A DNA stretch of 64,000 nucleotides from Cupriavidus pauculus. GTDB taxonomy: Bacteria; Pseudomonadota; Gammaproteobacteria; Burkholderiales; Burkholderiaceae. The position numbers and the translations under genes were made by a program. The stretch is from positions 116,149 through 180,148 of the forward strand of contig NZ_VZOW01000009.1 of assembly GCF_008801835.1 (NCBI RefSeq). The letters are read 5' to 3'. The notes under the pieces were generated by a model. The model was not told the DNA's origin, ran no database searches, and worked only from the letters and a program-made list of their open reading frames with translations. Positions 40,258 to 49,650 of the stretch are shown piece after piece; positions within the stretch are counted from its first letter, which is position 1; each line of letters opens with the position of its first letter.

Positions 40258-41498
40258 ATCGGGCTCATGCCGCCAGCGCATCGGCGCGGGCCATTCAGCG
40301 ACAGAGCACCGCGCTGGTCATGATGGGGGGCGGTGCGCGCGCCGCATACCAGGCCGGCGTGCTGTCCGGCATCGCCAAGATCGCCGCACGCCACGGGCTG
40401 GATCACTGCCCGCTGCCGTTCGGCATCATCGCGGGCACCTCGGCCGGCGCCATCAACGGCGCGGGGCTGGCCACCGGCGCGGCGGATTTCCGCACTGCCA
40501 CCGACACCCTGGCCGGACTTTGGCAAAGCCTGCATGCCGACGACGTGTACCGTACCGACGTGATCCAGATGGGCGCGTCGGGCGCGCGCTGGCTGTCGTC
40601 GCTGGCGTTCGGGTGGATCACGCACCGGGCGCCGCGCGCGCTGTTCGACAACGGGCCGCTCGGCAGCTTCCTGACCGAACTGTTCGAGCCGCCGCGCGTG
40701 CAGGCGAGCCTCGACAGCGGTGCGCTCAACGCGTTTGCAGTGACTGCGCTGTCATACAGCACGGGCCGCCACGTCACGTTCTACCAGTCGCACCGACGCA
40801 TCCATCCATGGCAGCGCAGCCAGCGCATGGCCGTCGAAGCGTCTATCGGCGTCGATCATCTACTGGCATCGTCGTCGATTCCGTTTCTTTTCCCGGCCAT
40901 GCCGCTGGAACTGGAAGGCCATCACGAATGGTTTGGCGATGGCACGATGCGCCAGATGTCGCCGCTGTCGCCGGCCATCCATCTCGGCGCGTCGCGCATT
41001 CTGGCGATCGGCGCGGCATCGCGGCAACGTGCGGGCTGGTTCGACACCGTACCGTCGGGTGGTTACCCCTCGCTGGCGCAGATCGGCGGGCAGGCGCTGG
41101 CCAGCATCTTCCTCGATGGCCTGCAGGCCGATGTCGAGCGCCTCATGCATATCAACCGGCTGCTCTCGCGCATGCCCGAGATGGCCAACGACGCCGAAGG
41201 CTGGCGGCCGGTGCAGGTGATGACGATTTCCCCGAGTGAGCCGATCGAAGCCATTGCCGCGCGGCATCTCGATCGCCTGCCGCGCACCGTGCGCGCCCTG
41301 CTCTCGCCGCTGGGCGGCACCGAGGCGCGCGGCGCGGCGTTTGCGAGCTATCTGCTGTTCGAACCCGAGTTCACGCAGGCGCTGCTGGCGTTGGGCGAGG
41401 CCGACGCCAGCGCCCAGGCGGACGAGATCGCGGCGTTTCTCTACGGCGTGGTGCCGGAAACCAAGCTGGCCGCACACGAGGCGACAGAAGTGTCGTAG
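40254..41498 (+). CDS. Patatin-like phospholipase
   Basis: 414-residue patatin-fold lipase with a Ser-Asp dyad: oxyanion loop GGGARAAYQAGVL (25-37), nucleophile S63 in GTSAGA, and Asp in FGDGTMRQ. No signal peptide, so it is probably cytoplasmic. It starts with GTG overlapping the phaM stop (GTGA), so the two are translationally coupled. That link suggests a substrate at PHB granules or membranes, but the sequence alone does not show it. The C-terminal 100 residues have no domain I recognise. Confidence 0.9.
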   Translation: MNRAHAASASARAIQRQSTALVMMGGGARAAYQAGVLSGIAKIAARHGLDHCPLPFGIIAGTSAGAINGAGLATGAADFRTATDTLAGLWQSLHADDVYRTDVIQMGASGARWLSSLAFGWITHRAPRALFDNGPLGSFLTELFEPPRVQASLDSGALNAFAVTALSYSTGRHVTFYQSHRRIHPWQRSQRMAVEASIGVDHLLASSSIPFLFPAMPLELEGHHEWFGDGTMRQMSPLSPAIHLGASRILAIGAASRQRAGWFDTVPSGGYPSLAQIGGQALASIFLDGLQADVERLMHINRLLSRMPEMANDAEGWRPVQVMTISPSEPIEAIAARHLDRLPRTVRALLSPLGGTEARGAAFASYLLFEPEFTQALLALGEADASAQADEIAAFLYGVVPETKLAAHEATEVS

Positions 41499-41577
41499 AC
41501 GCACCACTTTTGGGCCTTCCGGGCGGTTCCGCTGTTGCAATCCATCGCATCCCGCCTAAAACGAAGTAGAGAAAACA

Positions 41578-41596
41578 TTCGAGAATGATTCTTGTC
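41578..41596. promoter_or_regulatory. Possible Fur-type operator
   Basis: The core AGAATGATTCT is a perfect 5-1-5 palindrome and matches the centre of Fur sites (GAGAATGATTCTC). It lies 35 bp before the ATG of the diiron-protein gene and just upstream of a TAGAAT -10-like box. Assignment by similarity only. Confidence 0.45.
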
Positions 41597-41630
41597 TGGT
41601 AGAATCCGCCCGTAATTTCAAAGGCTTAGC

Positions 41631-42473
41631 ATGCTCTACCCCGAACTGTTCAAATCGTTGGAAGCGGTCCGTTGGCACATGGACAAGGACATCCCCTGGG
41701 ATACGTTCGACGCCAGCCTGCTCACCGACGATCAGGCGAAGACCATCCGCATGAATGCCATCACCGAATGGTCGGCTCTGCCTGCCACGGAGATGTTCCT
41801 GCGCGACAACCGCCATGATTCCGACTTTTCGGCATTCATGAGCATCTGGTTTTTCGAGGAACAAAAGCATTCGCTGGTGCTGATGGAGTACCTGCGCCGC
41901 TTCCGGCCGGACCTGGTGCCCACCGAGGAAGAACTGCACGCGGTGCGTTTCGAATTCGACCCGGCGCCGCCGCTTGAAACACTGATGCTGCATTTCTGCG
42001 GCGAGATCCGCCTCAATCACTGGTACCGCCGCGCGGCCGAATGGCACTCGGAACCGGTGATCAAGCACATCTATCGCACGCTGTCGCAGGACGAGGCACG
42101 CCACGGCGGCGCGTACCTGCGCTACATGAAGAAGTACCTGTCCCAGTTTGGCGACACCGCGCGCGCGGCATTCGCCAAGATCGGCGTGCTGATGGCGTCG
42201 GCCCGCCGCACCGAAAAGCCGCTGCATCCGACCAACCTGCACGTCAACAAGGCGCTGTTCCCGAACGACACCGTGCAGTCGCGCCTGCCCGATCCCGACT
42301 GGCTGGAACACTGGCTGGACGAGCAGATCCGCTTTGACGAGGTGTGGGAAAAGAAGGTGATCGAACGGATCCTGCACAACATGTCGCTGCTGTTCGAACG
42401 CACGTTCGATTCGGTACAGGACCTGAACCGCTACCGCAAGGAACTGAACGCCAGCCTGCAGCAGCCCGCCTGA
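41631..42473 (+). CDS. Ferritin-like / acyl-ACP desaturase-like diiron protein
   Basis: 280-residue all-helical protein with ligand motifs E46, FEEQKH (E77, H80), E125 and DEARH (E155, H158). This E-(EXXH)-E-(EXXH) pattern is that of ferritin-like diiron oxygenases and stearoyl-ACP desaturases. There is no transmembrane segment. The substrate could be an acyl carrier or an unrelated small molecule. A possible Fur site precedes it and a strong terminator follows. Confidence 0.82.
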   Translation: MLYPELFKSLEAVRWHMDKDIPWDTFDASLLTDDQAKTIRMNAITEWSALPATEMFLRDNRHDSDFSAFMSIWFFEEQKHSLVLMEYLRRFRPDLVPTEEELHAVRFEFDPAPPLETLMLHFCGEIRLNHWYRRAAEWHSEPVIKHIYRTLSQDEARHGGAYLRYMKKYLSQFGDTARAAFAKIGVLMASARRTEKPLHPTNLHVNKALFPNDTVQSRLPDPDWLEHWLDEQIRFDEVWEKKVIERILHNMSLLFERTFDSVQDLNRYRKELNASLQQPA

Positions 42474-42523
42474 GCGTTGCCCCGCACGGCTTGCCCCGCG
42501 GCCCGCATGCCGCGGCAGTCCAG

Positions 42524-42549
42524 ACCCCATCGGATACGATGGGGTTTTT
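42524..42549 (+). terminator. Intrinsic terminator of the diiron-protein gene
   Basis: Perfect 9-bp stem (ACCCCATCG / CGATGGGGT), loop GATA, followed by T4. It separates this gene from the adenylyltransferase gene 32 bp on. Confidence 0.9.
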
Positions 42550-42580
42550 CATTGGCGCTCCGCCTTTTGACCCGTCACCC

Positions 42581-43075
42581 ATGACCGCACCCGCCTTCGA
42601 ATCCAAACTGGTCCCGGCCGATGACGTGGCCGCACTGCATGCCGCAGTCGCCGCGCTGCCGCGTCCGCTGGTCTTTACCAACGGCGTGTTCGACATCCTG
42701 CATCGCGGCCATGCCACGTATCTGGCGCAGGCGCGCGCCATGGGCGCCAGCCTGGTGGTGGGCGTGAACAGCGACGCTTCCGTGAAGATGCTCGGCAAGG
42801 GCGACGACCGGCCGCTCAATCACGAGGGCGATCGCATGGCACTGCTGGCGGCGCTGGCGTCGGTCGATCTGGTGGCGATGTTCCGCGAGCAGACGCCCGT
42901 CGAACTGATCCGCCTGGTGCGTCCCGATATCTATGTGAAGGGCGGCGACTACGACATCGACACGCTAGAAGAAACCCGCCTCGTGCGCAGTTGGGGCGGC
43001 GAGGCCTACGCGATCGAGTTCCTGCACGATCGATCGACCACCAAGCTGCTGACCAAAGTGCGGCAGCAGCGTTGA
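42581..43075 (+). CDS. rfaE2: D-glycero-beta-D-manno-heptose 1-phosphate adenylyltransferase
   Basis: 164-residue cytidylyltransferase-fold enzyme that makes ADP-heptose for LPS inner core. The HXGH motif is FTNGVFDILHRGH (H41, H44); VNSDASVKMLGKG and the C-terminal DRSTTKLLTKV are typical. It is the stand-alone C-terminal half of HldE; the kinase half (hldA/rfaE1) is not in the window, as is common in betaproteobacteria. The start at 42581 avoids the upstream terminator. Confidence 0.92.
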   Translation: MTAPAFESKLVPADDVAALHAAVAALPRPLVFTNGVFDILHRGHATYLAQARAMGASLVVGVNSDASVKMLGKGDDRPLNHEGDRMALLAALASVDLVAMFREQTPVELIRLVRPDIYVKGGDYDIDTLEETRLVRSWGGEAYAIEFLHDRSTTKLLTKVRQQR

Positions 43076-43103
43076 AGCGGCTTGCCCTGGCGCCAGCCGC
43101 GCC

Positions 43104-43880
43104 CTATCCCGCCCGGGCGGCGCTGCGCCCGTCGCGGGCCTGCGTCATGCCGTTGCACGCTTGCAGGACTTCCGCGCCATAGCGTGCGCGTACTTCGTCC
43201 ATGCGCATGCGCACGGCCTCGCTGGCGTGCGGCACGCGGAGCCACTGGCGCGGCACCGCGCGCGGCGCATCGCTGATCAGCGCCGTCCGCACGCCCTGCG
43301 CACGCAGCGACTCCAGGAATCTGTCGGCACGCTCGCGGTCGCGGAACAGCCCCAGCGACACCGTGAACGACGCGGCATCCTCGCCTGACACCACCGACAC
43401 ATCCGTGACCTTGCGGCGACGCAGTTCCGCCAGCTTGCGCTCGGCGTTTTCGCGCGTCGCCTGCGCGGGCAGATGCACCCACCAGCGCACCTGTTCGCTG
43501 CGCTCGAACTGATCGACAGGCATGGGCGCGCCCGCCGCGATGGCGCTCAGGTCTTCCCTGGCGCGCTGCGCGGTCTGCATCGTGAAGCCGCCCATTTCCA
43601 TGCAGCCATCGCCGGGCGCCGCGGCCAGCGTGACGCTGCCCGGCGTTGCGCCGCGCGGCGCGGGAGCGGAGGCGGGCGCCGCCGGCGCCGAGGCATCGGC
43701 GGGCGGCAGCAATTGCATGCGATCGCCGCGCACCTGCTGTTCGACGCGCTGCGGTTCGCGCGGGCTTTCCAGCATGCCGGCCAGCGGTTGCGGACCGAAC
43801 GCGCCCAGCAACGCCGCCAGCAGCAGCGCATTGGCGATCAGCAGGATCAGCAGCAGAACGGTCAGGCCTCGCCGGGACAT
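43104..43880 (-). CDS. SPOR-domain-like membrane-anchored protein
   Basis: 258 residues. An N-terminal transmembrane helix (about 7-29, LTVLLLILLIANALLLAALL) follows a short basic start. A Pro/Ala linker leads to a SPOR-like repeat domain (about 130-205, RWWVHLPAQATRENAERKLA and FTVSLGLFRDRERADRFLE). Probably a periplasmic peptidoglycan-binding protein. The match is weaker than for the FtsN-like gene near argS. It lies 64 bp downstream of coaX on the same strand and may be co-transcribed with birA-coaX. Confidence 0.75.
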   Translation of the reverse strand: MSRRGLTVLLLILLIANALLLAALLGAFGPQPLAGMLESPREPQRVEQQVRGDRMQLLPPADASAPAAPASAPAPRGATPGSVTLAAAPGDGCMEMGGFTMQTAQRAREDLSAIAAGAPMPVDQFERSEQVRWWVHLPAQATRENAERKLAELRRRKVTDVSVVSGEDAASFTVSLGLFRDRERADRFLESLRAQGVRTALISDAPRAVPRQWLRVPHASEAVRMRMDEVRARYGAEVLQACNGMTQARDGRSAARAG

Positions 43881-43944
43881 GGATGCGCTGGAGCGTGTGT
43901 GAAGGGTGAGGTGGAACGGGGGCGGATGGCGCGCGCCGTGGGGC

Positions 43945-44763
43945 TCAGCCCCGCGCCATCGCGTGCAACCCAAGCAGCACAAGATTATCGTGCATCTCGA
44001 ACGGCATCGCGAGCGCATTCGCCACGACATGCCGCGCGCCGCCGGACAGCAGGCAACGCACCGGCCCGCGTTCGCCCAGCGCGCGCCAGGAACGCTCGAT
44101 GGCGCCGGCCTGCGCGGCCAGACAACCGGCGGCAATCGCGTCGCGGGTGTTGTCTGCGCCCAACGCCCGCACCGCGCGCGCAGCGCCCGCGCCGGTGTCC
44201 AGCACATCGAGTTCGGGCAGTTGCGCGGTGTTGCGCGCCAGCGTGCCCAGCATCAGCGCCAGACCGGGTAGGATCAATCCGCCCTCGAAGCGGGCGCCAT
44301 TGGGGCCCGCCGTGACGATATCGAGCGTAGTGGCCGTGCCGGCCGTGACGATCAGCAGGTTTTCTCCCGGCAGCCAGCGATGTGCGCCGATGCATCCGGC
44401 CCAGCGGTCCACGCCGAGCTGCGTCGGCTCGCGGTAGCCATTGACCAGATCGCCATGCGTGGTAGCCGTGCGTACCCATTGCAGCGCCACGCCCGTGCCG
44501 AACGCGTCGGTCAGCAGCGCATCGACCTCGCCGGCCAGCGTCGGCCCGGCGACATTGGCCACCCACACCTCGGGCGCCTTGCCCGCCGCCAGTCGTCGCC
44601 AGGCGCCGACCAGCGCGGCGCGCTCAGTCGGCATCGCATGCGTGGCGGCGCCCGCGTGCTGCCACGGCGTGGGCAACGCGCCGGTCGGCGCAGCAGGCGC
44701 GCTGGCATCGCACCAGGCCCATTTCAGCCGCGTATTGCCGATATCGATCAGCAGCGCGCTCAT
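43945..44763 (-). CDS. coaX: Type III pantothenate kinase
   Basis: 272-residue ASKHA-fold kinase that phosphorylates pantothenate, the first step of CoA synthesis. Phosphate-binding motif DIGNTRLKW (7-15), pantothenate motif GVDRWAG (117-123) and ATP motif TAGTATTLD. The ATG overlaps the birA stop (ATGA). The birA-coaX pairing is widespread in betaproteobacteria. Confidence 0.95.
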   Translation of the reverse strand: MSALLIDIGNTRLKWAWCDASAPAAPTGALPTPWQHAGAATHAMPTERAALVGAWRRLAAGKAPEVWVANVAGPTLAGEVDALLTDAFGTGVALQWVRTATTHGDLVNGYREPTQLGVDRWAGCIGAHRWLPGENLLIVTAGTATTLDIVTAGPNGARFEGGLILPGLALMLGTLARNTAQLPELDVLDTGAGAARAVRALGADNTRDAIAAGCLAAQAGAIERSWRALGERGPVRCLLSGGARHVVANALAMPFEMHDNLVLLGLHAMARG

Positions 44764-45641
44764 GCGCCGGCTCCCCGCAGCGACACCTCGCCGCTGGCAA
44801 TCCGTTCCAGTCCCGCCGCCGTTTCCAGCAGCAGATGACCTTCGGCGTCGACGCCACGCGCCACGCCCTCGGCCAGCACCGCGCCATCGTGCAGCAGGCG
44901 CACGGGTTCGTCGCGATATGCATCGCGCGCCGACCACGCCTGCGCCATCGGCGCGAAACCGTCGGCCACGAATCGGGTCCGCATACACGCCAGGCGCTCA
45001 AGCACCGCACCCAGAATGCGCGTGGGATCGCGCTGCGCATCGAACGGCGTCATCGCCTCGGCCACGCCCGCCAGCGCGCGGCCCAGCGCCGCCTCCATGC
45101 GCGCATCGCGCACCAGGTTCAGACCGATGCCGATCACGGCCCATAGCCGCTGCGGCCCGGCCGGCACCGATTCGATCAGGATCCCCGCCAGCTTGCGACC
45201 GTCGATCTGCAGGTCGTTGGGCCACTTCAGGCCGATGCGCGCCCCGAGCGCGGCATCGCATTGTTCCAGCGCTTCGGCCACCGCCAGGCCCACGGCAAGG
45301 CTCAGGCCGCTCAGGCGCGCCGGCGGCAGCGCCAGCGGCATTGCCACCGAAAACGTCAGCCCTGCCTGCCCCTGCCACGGACGGCCCTGCCGGCCGCGCC
45401 CCGCCGTCTGCCGATAGGCAACGCGCACGCGCACGCCGTCCTCGTCCCACGTTGCCGCGCGGCAGGCCTGTGTCAGGTCGGCATTGGTCGAGCCGGTCTC
45501 GTCTACCACCTCGACCCGCCAGTGGCGCGCCGCACCCGCATCGAGCATGCGACGCAAGGCGTTCTGGTCGATGCGCCAGGCCGGCAAGGCGGCGGCGTCA
45601 GCGGCGCGGGCGGGGACGGGGCGGTCGGAAAAATCAGACAT
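44760..45641 (-). CDS. birA: Biotin-[acetyl-CoA-carboxylase] ligase BirA (no DNA-binding domain)
   Basis: 293-residue biotin protein ligase that activates biotin to biotinoyl-AMP and attaches it to carboxylase subunits such as those of acetyl-CoA and methylcrotonoyl-CoA carboxylase. Biotin-binding loop GRGRQGRPW (81-89), KWPND (139-143), K150 in DGRKLAGIL. The N-terminal winged helix of E. coli BirA is absent, so it cannot repress the bio operon found at the left of the window. It is coupled to coaX. Confidence 0.94.
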   Translation of the reverse strand: MSDFSDRPVPARAADAAALPAWRIDQNALRRMLDAGAARHWRVEVVDETGSTNADLTQACRAATWDEDGVRVRVAYRQTAGRGRQGRPWQGQAGLTFSVAMPLALPPARLSGLSLAVGLAVAEALEQCDAALGARIGLKWPNDLQIDGRKLAGILIESVPAGPQRLWAVIGIGLNLVRDARMEAALGRALAGVAEAMTPFDAQRDPTRILGAVLERLACMRTRFVADGFAPMAQAWSARDAYRDEPVRLLHDGAVLAEGVARGVDAEGHLLLETAAGLERIASGEVSLRGAGA

Positions 45642-45783
45642 TGCGTGTGGGAATCGGGAGGACCGCGCCGGTGCGGCGCGCGCTTGGCGAGATTGTAGCC
45701 GCGGCCGTGTCAGAGGATGTCCGGTCGCAACGACTCGCTTGGTAGCATAGAATCGGGACTCAGCCATCACATCGCCCCGACAT

Positions 45784-46914
45784 TTGGACCGCCCGCCAAC
45801 GCCCGCCATCGACATCTCTCGCCAGGACGGAGCCTGCAGCGTACAACTGCAAGGGGACTGGACCGCACTTGCATTGGCCGAGTGCCACGAGGCGCGCGGC
45901 CTGCGCGCCCAGCTACGCAAGCTTGCCGAAGCGCCCGATCATGCCAGCTGGTCGCTGGCCGGAATTACGCGGCTCGACCACATCGGCGCGCAACTGATCT
46001 GGCAGGCATGGAACGGCCGTATGCCGGAGCGCGTGGAGCTCAACGACGGACAGCGGCGCGTGTTCGACCGCATTGCCGGCCTGCGCACCGACGGCTGGAA
46101 GAAACGCATGGTCGACCGCTTCAATCCGGTGACGCTCCTCGGCGCCGGATTGCTGTCGCTGGTCTCGCAGCTCGGCGTCGGCATCACCCTGCTGGGCCAG
46201 TTGGCGTTCGACCTGCTGCGTTTCCTGCGCGCGCCGCAACGCGGGCCGTGGCGCGAGATTTCGGCCAACATCTACAACATCGGCTACAAGGCGCTGGGCA
46301 TCACCGCGCTGGTGGGCTTCCTGATCGGCATTGTGCTGTCCTACCTGTCGGCCAACCAGCTGCGGATATTTGGCGCCAGCACGTTCATCGTCAACATCCT
46401 GGGCATGGCCGTGATCCGCGAACTCGGTCCGGTGCTCGCGGCAATCCTGATCGCCGGCCGTTCGGGTTCGGCCATCACCGCGCAGATCGGCGTGATGCGG
46501 GTGACCGAGGAACTCGATGCGATGAGTGTGATGGGCATCTCGCACGGGTTCCGGCTGATCATGCCGCGCGTGATCGCGCTGGCCATCGCCATGCCGCTGC
46601 TGGTGGCGTGGACCGACCTGATGGCGTTGCTGGGCGGCATGACCGCCGCGCGCTTGCAGCTCGACATCAGCTTTGCATTCTTTTTGCGCCAGTTGCCCGA
46701 CGCCGTGCCGGTGGCCAATTTGTGGCTGGGGCTGGGCAAGGGTGTCGTGTTCGGCATGCTGATCGCGCTGACGGCCTGCCACTTCGGGCTGCGCATCAAG
46801 CCCAACACGCAAAGCCTGGGCGAAGGCACCACGGCGTCGGTGGTCACCTCCATCACGGTGGTGATCCTGGCGGACGCGATCTTCGCCATCATCTTCAAGG
46901 ACGTGGGCTTATGA
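45784..46914 (+). CDS. MCE-system ABC permease MlaE with fused STAS domain
   Basis: 376 residues: N-terminal STAS-like domain (about 8-95, ISRQDGACSVQLQGDW and DHIGAQLIWQAW) fused to a MlaE permease with about five membrane helices (IGYKALGITALVGFLIGIVL, GPVLAAILIAGRSGSAITAQ, MGISHGFRLIMPRVIALAIA). It would move lipid between inner membrane and periplasm. The start is a TTG without a strong ribosome-binding site, but the STAS domain requires it. The first gene of a permease-ATPase-MlaD operon; its stop overlaps the ATPase ATG (ATGA). Confidence 0.9.
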   Translation: MDRPPTPAIDISRQDGACSVQLQGDWTALALAECHEARGLRAQLRKLAEAPDHASWSLAGITRLDHIGAQLIWQAWNGRMPERVELNDGQRRVFDRIAGLRTDGWKKRMVDRFNPVTLLGAGLLSLVSQLGVGITLLGQLAFDLLRFLRAPQRGPWREISANIYNIGYKALGITALVGFLIGIVLSYLSANQLRIFGASTFIVNILGMAVIRELGPVLAAILIAGRSGSAITAQIGVMRVTEELDAMSVMGISHGFRLIMPRVIALAIAMPLLVAWTDLMALLGGMTAARLQLDISFAFFLRQLPDAVPVANLWLGLGKGVVFGMLIALTACHFGLRIKPNTQSLGEGTTASVVTSITVVILADAIFAIIFKDVGL

Positions 46915-47768
46915 GCGCCAATGCGAACGCCGATTCCATGGTGGCGCGCGACACGCCGCGCGAGCGCATCATCGAGGTGCGCGATCTGGTCAAGCGCTAC
47001 GGCGACAACGTGGTGCACGACGGGCTCAACCTCGACGTCTATCGCGGCGAAGTGCTGTCGATCGTGGGCGGCTCCGGCACCGGCAAGACCGTGCTGCTGC
47101 GCCAGATCGTCGGGCTGGACAGGCCCACGTCGGGCACCATCAAGGTGTTCGGCGAAAATCCCGCCAGCCTGACGCCCGCGCAATTGCAGGCGCTGCGTAA
47201 TCGCTGGGGCCTGCAGTTCCAGCGCGGGGCGCTTTTTTCCGCGCTGTCCGTGATCGACAACATTGCGTTGCCGCTGCGCGAAATGCGGGCGCTGCCGGAC
47301 AACCTGATCTGCCAGGCGTCGCTGCTGAAGCTGCAGCTGGTGGGCCTATCGGCCAAGGACGCCGACAAGATGCCGTCGGATCTTTCCGGAGGCATGATCA
47401 AGCGCGTGGCTCTGGCGCGCGCGCTGGCGCTGGAACCCGAACTGGTGTTCCTGGACGAACCCACCGCGGGCCTGGACCCGATGGCGTCGGACGACTACGT
47501 CTCGCTGATCCGCGAACTGCGCCGCGAACTGGGCCTGACCGTGGTGATGATCACGCACGACCTCGATACGCTGGTGGCGCTGTCGGATCGCGTGGCCGTG
47601 CTGGCCGATCGCAAGGTGCTGGCCGCCGCGCCAATCGCCGAGGTGATCAAGGTCGATCATCCATTCATTCGCGAATATTTTCTGGGCGAACGTGCCCAGC
47701 GCGCGCTGCAGGCGCTGCCCGCTCCCCATGCGGACGGCGGCGCGGCGGCGCATACCGGAGAAGTCTGA
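46911..47768 (+). CDS. MCE-system ABC ATPase MlaF-like
   Basis: 285-residue ATPase. Walker A GGSGTGKT (53-60), ABC signature DLSGGM (157-162), Walker B VFLDEPTAGLD (179-189) and switch His in MITHDL. It pairs with the STAS-MlaE permease; the permease stop and this start overlap (ATGA), and the stop overlaps the MlaD ATG (TGATG). Confidence 0.93.
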   Translation: MSANANADSMVARDTPRERIIEVRDLVKRYGDNVVHDGLNLDVYRGEVLSIVGGSGTGKTVLLRQIVGLDRPTSGTIKVFGENPASLTPAQLQALRNRWGLQFQRGALFSALSVIDNIALPLREMRALPDNLICQASLLKLQLVGLSAKDADKMPSDLSGGMIKRVALARALALEPELVFLDEPTAGLDPMASDDYVSLIRELRRELGLTVVMITHDLDTLVALSDRVAVLADRKVLAAAPIAEVIKVDHPFIREYFLGERAQRALQALPAPHADGGAAAHTGEV

Positions 47769-48709
47769 TGGAAAACAAGTCAAACGCCTTCCTGGCCGGC
47801 GTGTTCACCATCGGTCTGGCAGTCCTGGTGCTGTTCTCGCTGTTCTGGTTCAGCAGTGACCACGCCGTGCGCGTGCCGTACGACCTGATCACGCGGTCCA
47901 CGGTGAACGGGCTGGGACCGCAGGCCGACGTGAAGTATCGCGGGCTCGACGTCGGCAAGGTGGTGTCGATCAAGTTCGATCCGCAGGTGCCGGGGCAGAT
48001 CATCGTGCGCATCAACGTGAACCAGGACACGCCGATCACGCGCACCACCTACGCCACGCTGGGCTTCCAGGGCGTCACCGGCATCGCCTACGTGCAGCTG
48101 GACGATACTGCGCGCGAGCAGGGATCGGACGCCAGTTCGCCGCGCCTGACGACATCGGCGCGCGAGCCGGCGCGCATCGTGATGCGGCCCGGGTTTTTTG
48201 AGGAACTGGAAAAGCGCGGCGATTCGCTGCTGACGCAGACCGAATCGCTGATGACATCGCTCAACGAGATGTTCAAGACCGAGAATCGGGACGAACTGAT
48301 GGCGGCGATCCAGTCCGTGCACAAGACCGCCGACGACTACTCGAAGCTCGCCGCGTCGTTGCAGCCGGCCGCCGCACGCCTGCCTGCGGCCGTGGAAAAC
48401 CTCAATGCGACGTTGCAGTCCACGCGCCGGCTGGCGGACGACCTCGCCAGTCCGAATGGCACCGTGATGCGTACGGTCAATCGCGTTGGCGAGAACATGC
48501 AGGGCGCTGCCGATTCGGTGCAGCAGGCCGCGGGCATCTTCACGCAGGAAACGCTGCCGCAGCTCAACGGCCTGGCGCGCGATGCGCGGCAGACCGCGCG
48601 CAGCATCGACCGTGCTGCGGGCCAGTTCAACGATAAGCCGAGCAGTGTGTTGTTTGGCGGGCCGTCGCCCGCGCCTGGTCCGGGCGAACCCGGCTTCCAG
48701 TCGCCTTGA
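47768..48709 (+). CDS. MCE-domain substrate-binding protein MlaD-like
   Basis: 313 residues: one N-terminal transmembrane helix (about 9-29), a single MCE domain (about 38-115, STVNGLGPQADVKYRGLDVG), and a long C-terminal helical region (about 150-280) with repeated hydrophobic spacing. It should sit in the inner membrane as a lipid-binding ring over the permease. Longer than canonical MlaD (about 180), closer to PqiB-like single-MCE proteins. Confidence 0.9.
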   Translation: MENKSNAFLAGVFTIGLAVLVLFSLFWFSSDHAVRVPYDLITRSTVNGLGPQADVKYRGLDVGKVVSIKFDPQVPGQIIVRINVNQDTPITRTTYATLGFQGVTGIAYVQLDDTAREQGSDASSPRLTTSAREPARIVMRPGFFEELEKRGDSLLTQTESLMTSLNEMFKTENRDELMAAIQSVHKTADDYSKLAASLQPAAARLPAAVENLNATLQSTRRLADDLASPNGTVMRTVNRVGENMQGAADSVQQAAGIFTQETLPQLNGLARDARQTARSIDRAAGQFNDKPSSVLFGGPSPAPGPGEPGFQSP

Positions 48710-48811
48710 GCACGTCCAGGCCGCCAGGCGCGCAACCATGAACATTCCGGCTGCGCGTATCGAACGCAGCGCCTTTTGATACGTCCAAAGATCCGATTGC
48801 CGAGATCCGCC

Positions 48812-49606
48812 ATGACCCAAGTTTCCGCCCTCGCCCGACTGTCGACTCGACGAACCGCCCGGCCGCACGCCGCGTCCGATGCTGCCCCCGGCATCGCCGG
48901 CCGCGTCGCGCCGATGGCCCGCTTGGCCGCGCTGGCCCTGCTGGCGGCGCTGGCCGGCTGCAGCGTGTTTTCGTCGGGATCGCAAAGCACCACCACCTAT
49001 GACCTGGGCCCGCTGGCCGCCGCGCCGTCGCAGGCGCCGGCCCGCCTGCCCAAGCTGCGCGTGGCCGAGACCGATGGGCCGACATGGATGGATGGACGCG
49101 GCGTCTATTACCGTCTGCAATACACGCAGGCGCAACGGCTGCAGGCGTATTCGACGCAACGCTGGGTCGATGCGCCCACGCGCCTGTTCGACGACCGCCT
49201 GCGCGACGCGGTGTCCGGGCGCGGCGCACTGACGTGGTACGGCGACACCAGCGTGCCGGCCATCAAGGTCGATCTACTGGGCTTCGAACAGGTCTTCGAT
49301 TCGCCCACCAGCAGTCGGGGCGTGGTGCGGGCGCGCGCGACGGTATTCCACAAGGGCTTGCTCGGTCAGAAGACCTTCGTGGCGGAACAGCCCGCGCCCA
49401 GCGCCGACGGCGCGGGCGGCGTGAAGGCGCTGTCGGCAAGCGCCGATGCGGTGATCGCCGCGATCCTTGACTGGGCCGCCACGCTGCCGCTGGAAGTCGC
49501 CGCGGCGAGCGGTCCGGCCCAGTTGCCGCGCGCCAATCCGCCCGCGCGCGATGCGGTGCCGCTGCCGACCGCGCAAACGCCAAAGCCGACGCCGCCGCGC
49601 CCGTGA
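48812..49606 (+). CDS. PqiC-like ABC-transport auxiliary lipoprotein
   Basis: About 264 residues with a lipoprotein signal: hydrophobic stretch and LAGC lipobox (LAALALLAALAGCSVF), then the ABC-type transport auxiliary domain (TTTYDLGPL, RVAETDGPTWMDGRGVYYRL). Likely an outer-membrane lipoprotein of the MCE system, as PqiC is for PqiAB. The start is uncertain: ATG 48812 makes the leader long; ATG 48914 would give a normal 16-residue leader. It lies 102 bp after mlaD. Confidence 0.82.
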   Translation: MTQVSALARLSTRRTARPHAASDAAPGIAGRVAPMARLAALALLAALAGCSVFSSGSQSTTTYDLGPLAAAPSQAPARLPKLRVAETDGPTWMDGRGVYYRLQYTQAQRLQAYSTQRWVDAPTRLFDDRLRDAVSGRGALTWYGDTSVPAIKVDLLGFEQVFDSPTSSRGVVRARATVFHKGLLGQKTFVAEQPAPSADGAGGVKALSASADAVIAAILDWAATLPLEVAAASGPAQLPRANPPARDAVPLPTAQTPKPTPPRP

Positions 49607-49650
49607 CGCATATGGCGCGCATCGGGCAGTAGCAACACATCCACACGATC

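Noticed and set aside
45717..46910. Long in-frame extension upstream of the MCE ATPase start
   Set aside because: It overlaps the permease gene in another frame and has no ATPase homology; the ATG at 46911 with the ATGA overlap is the real start.
48776..48811. TTG start for the PqiC-like lipoprotein
   Set aside because: It would add 12 residues before an already long leader; the ATG at 48812 or 48914 fits a lipoprotein signal better.
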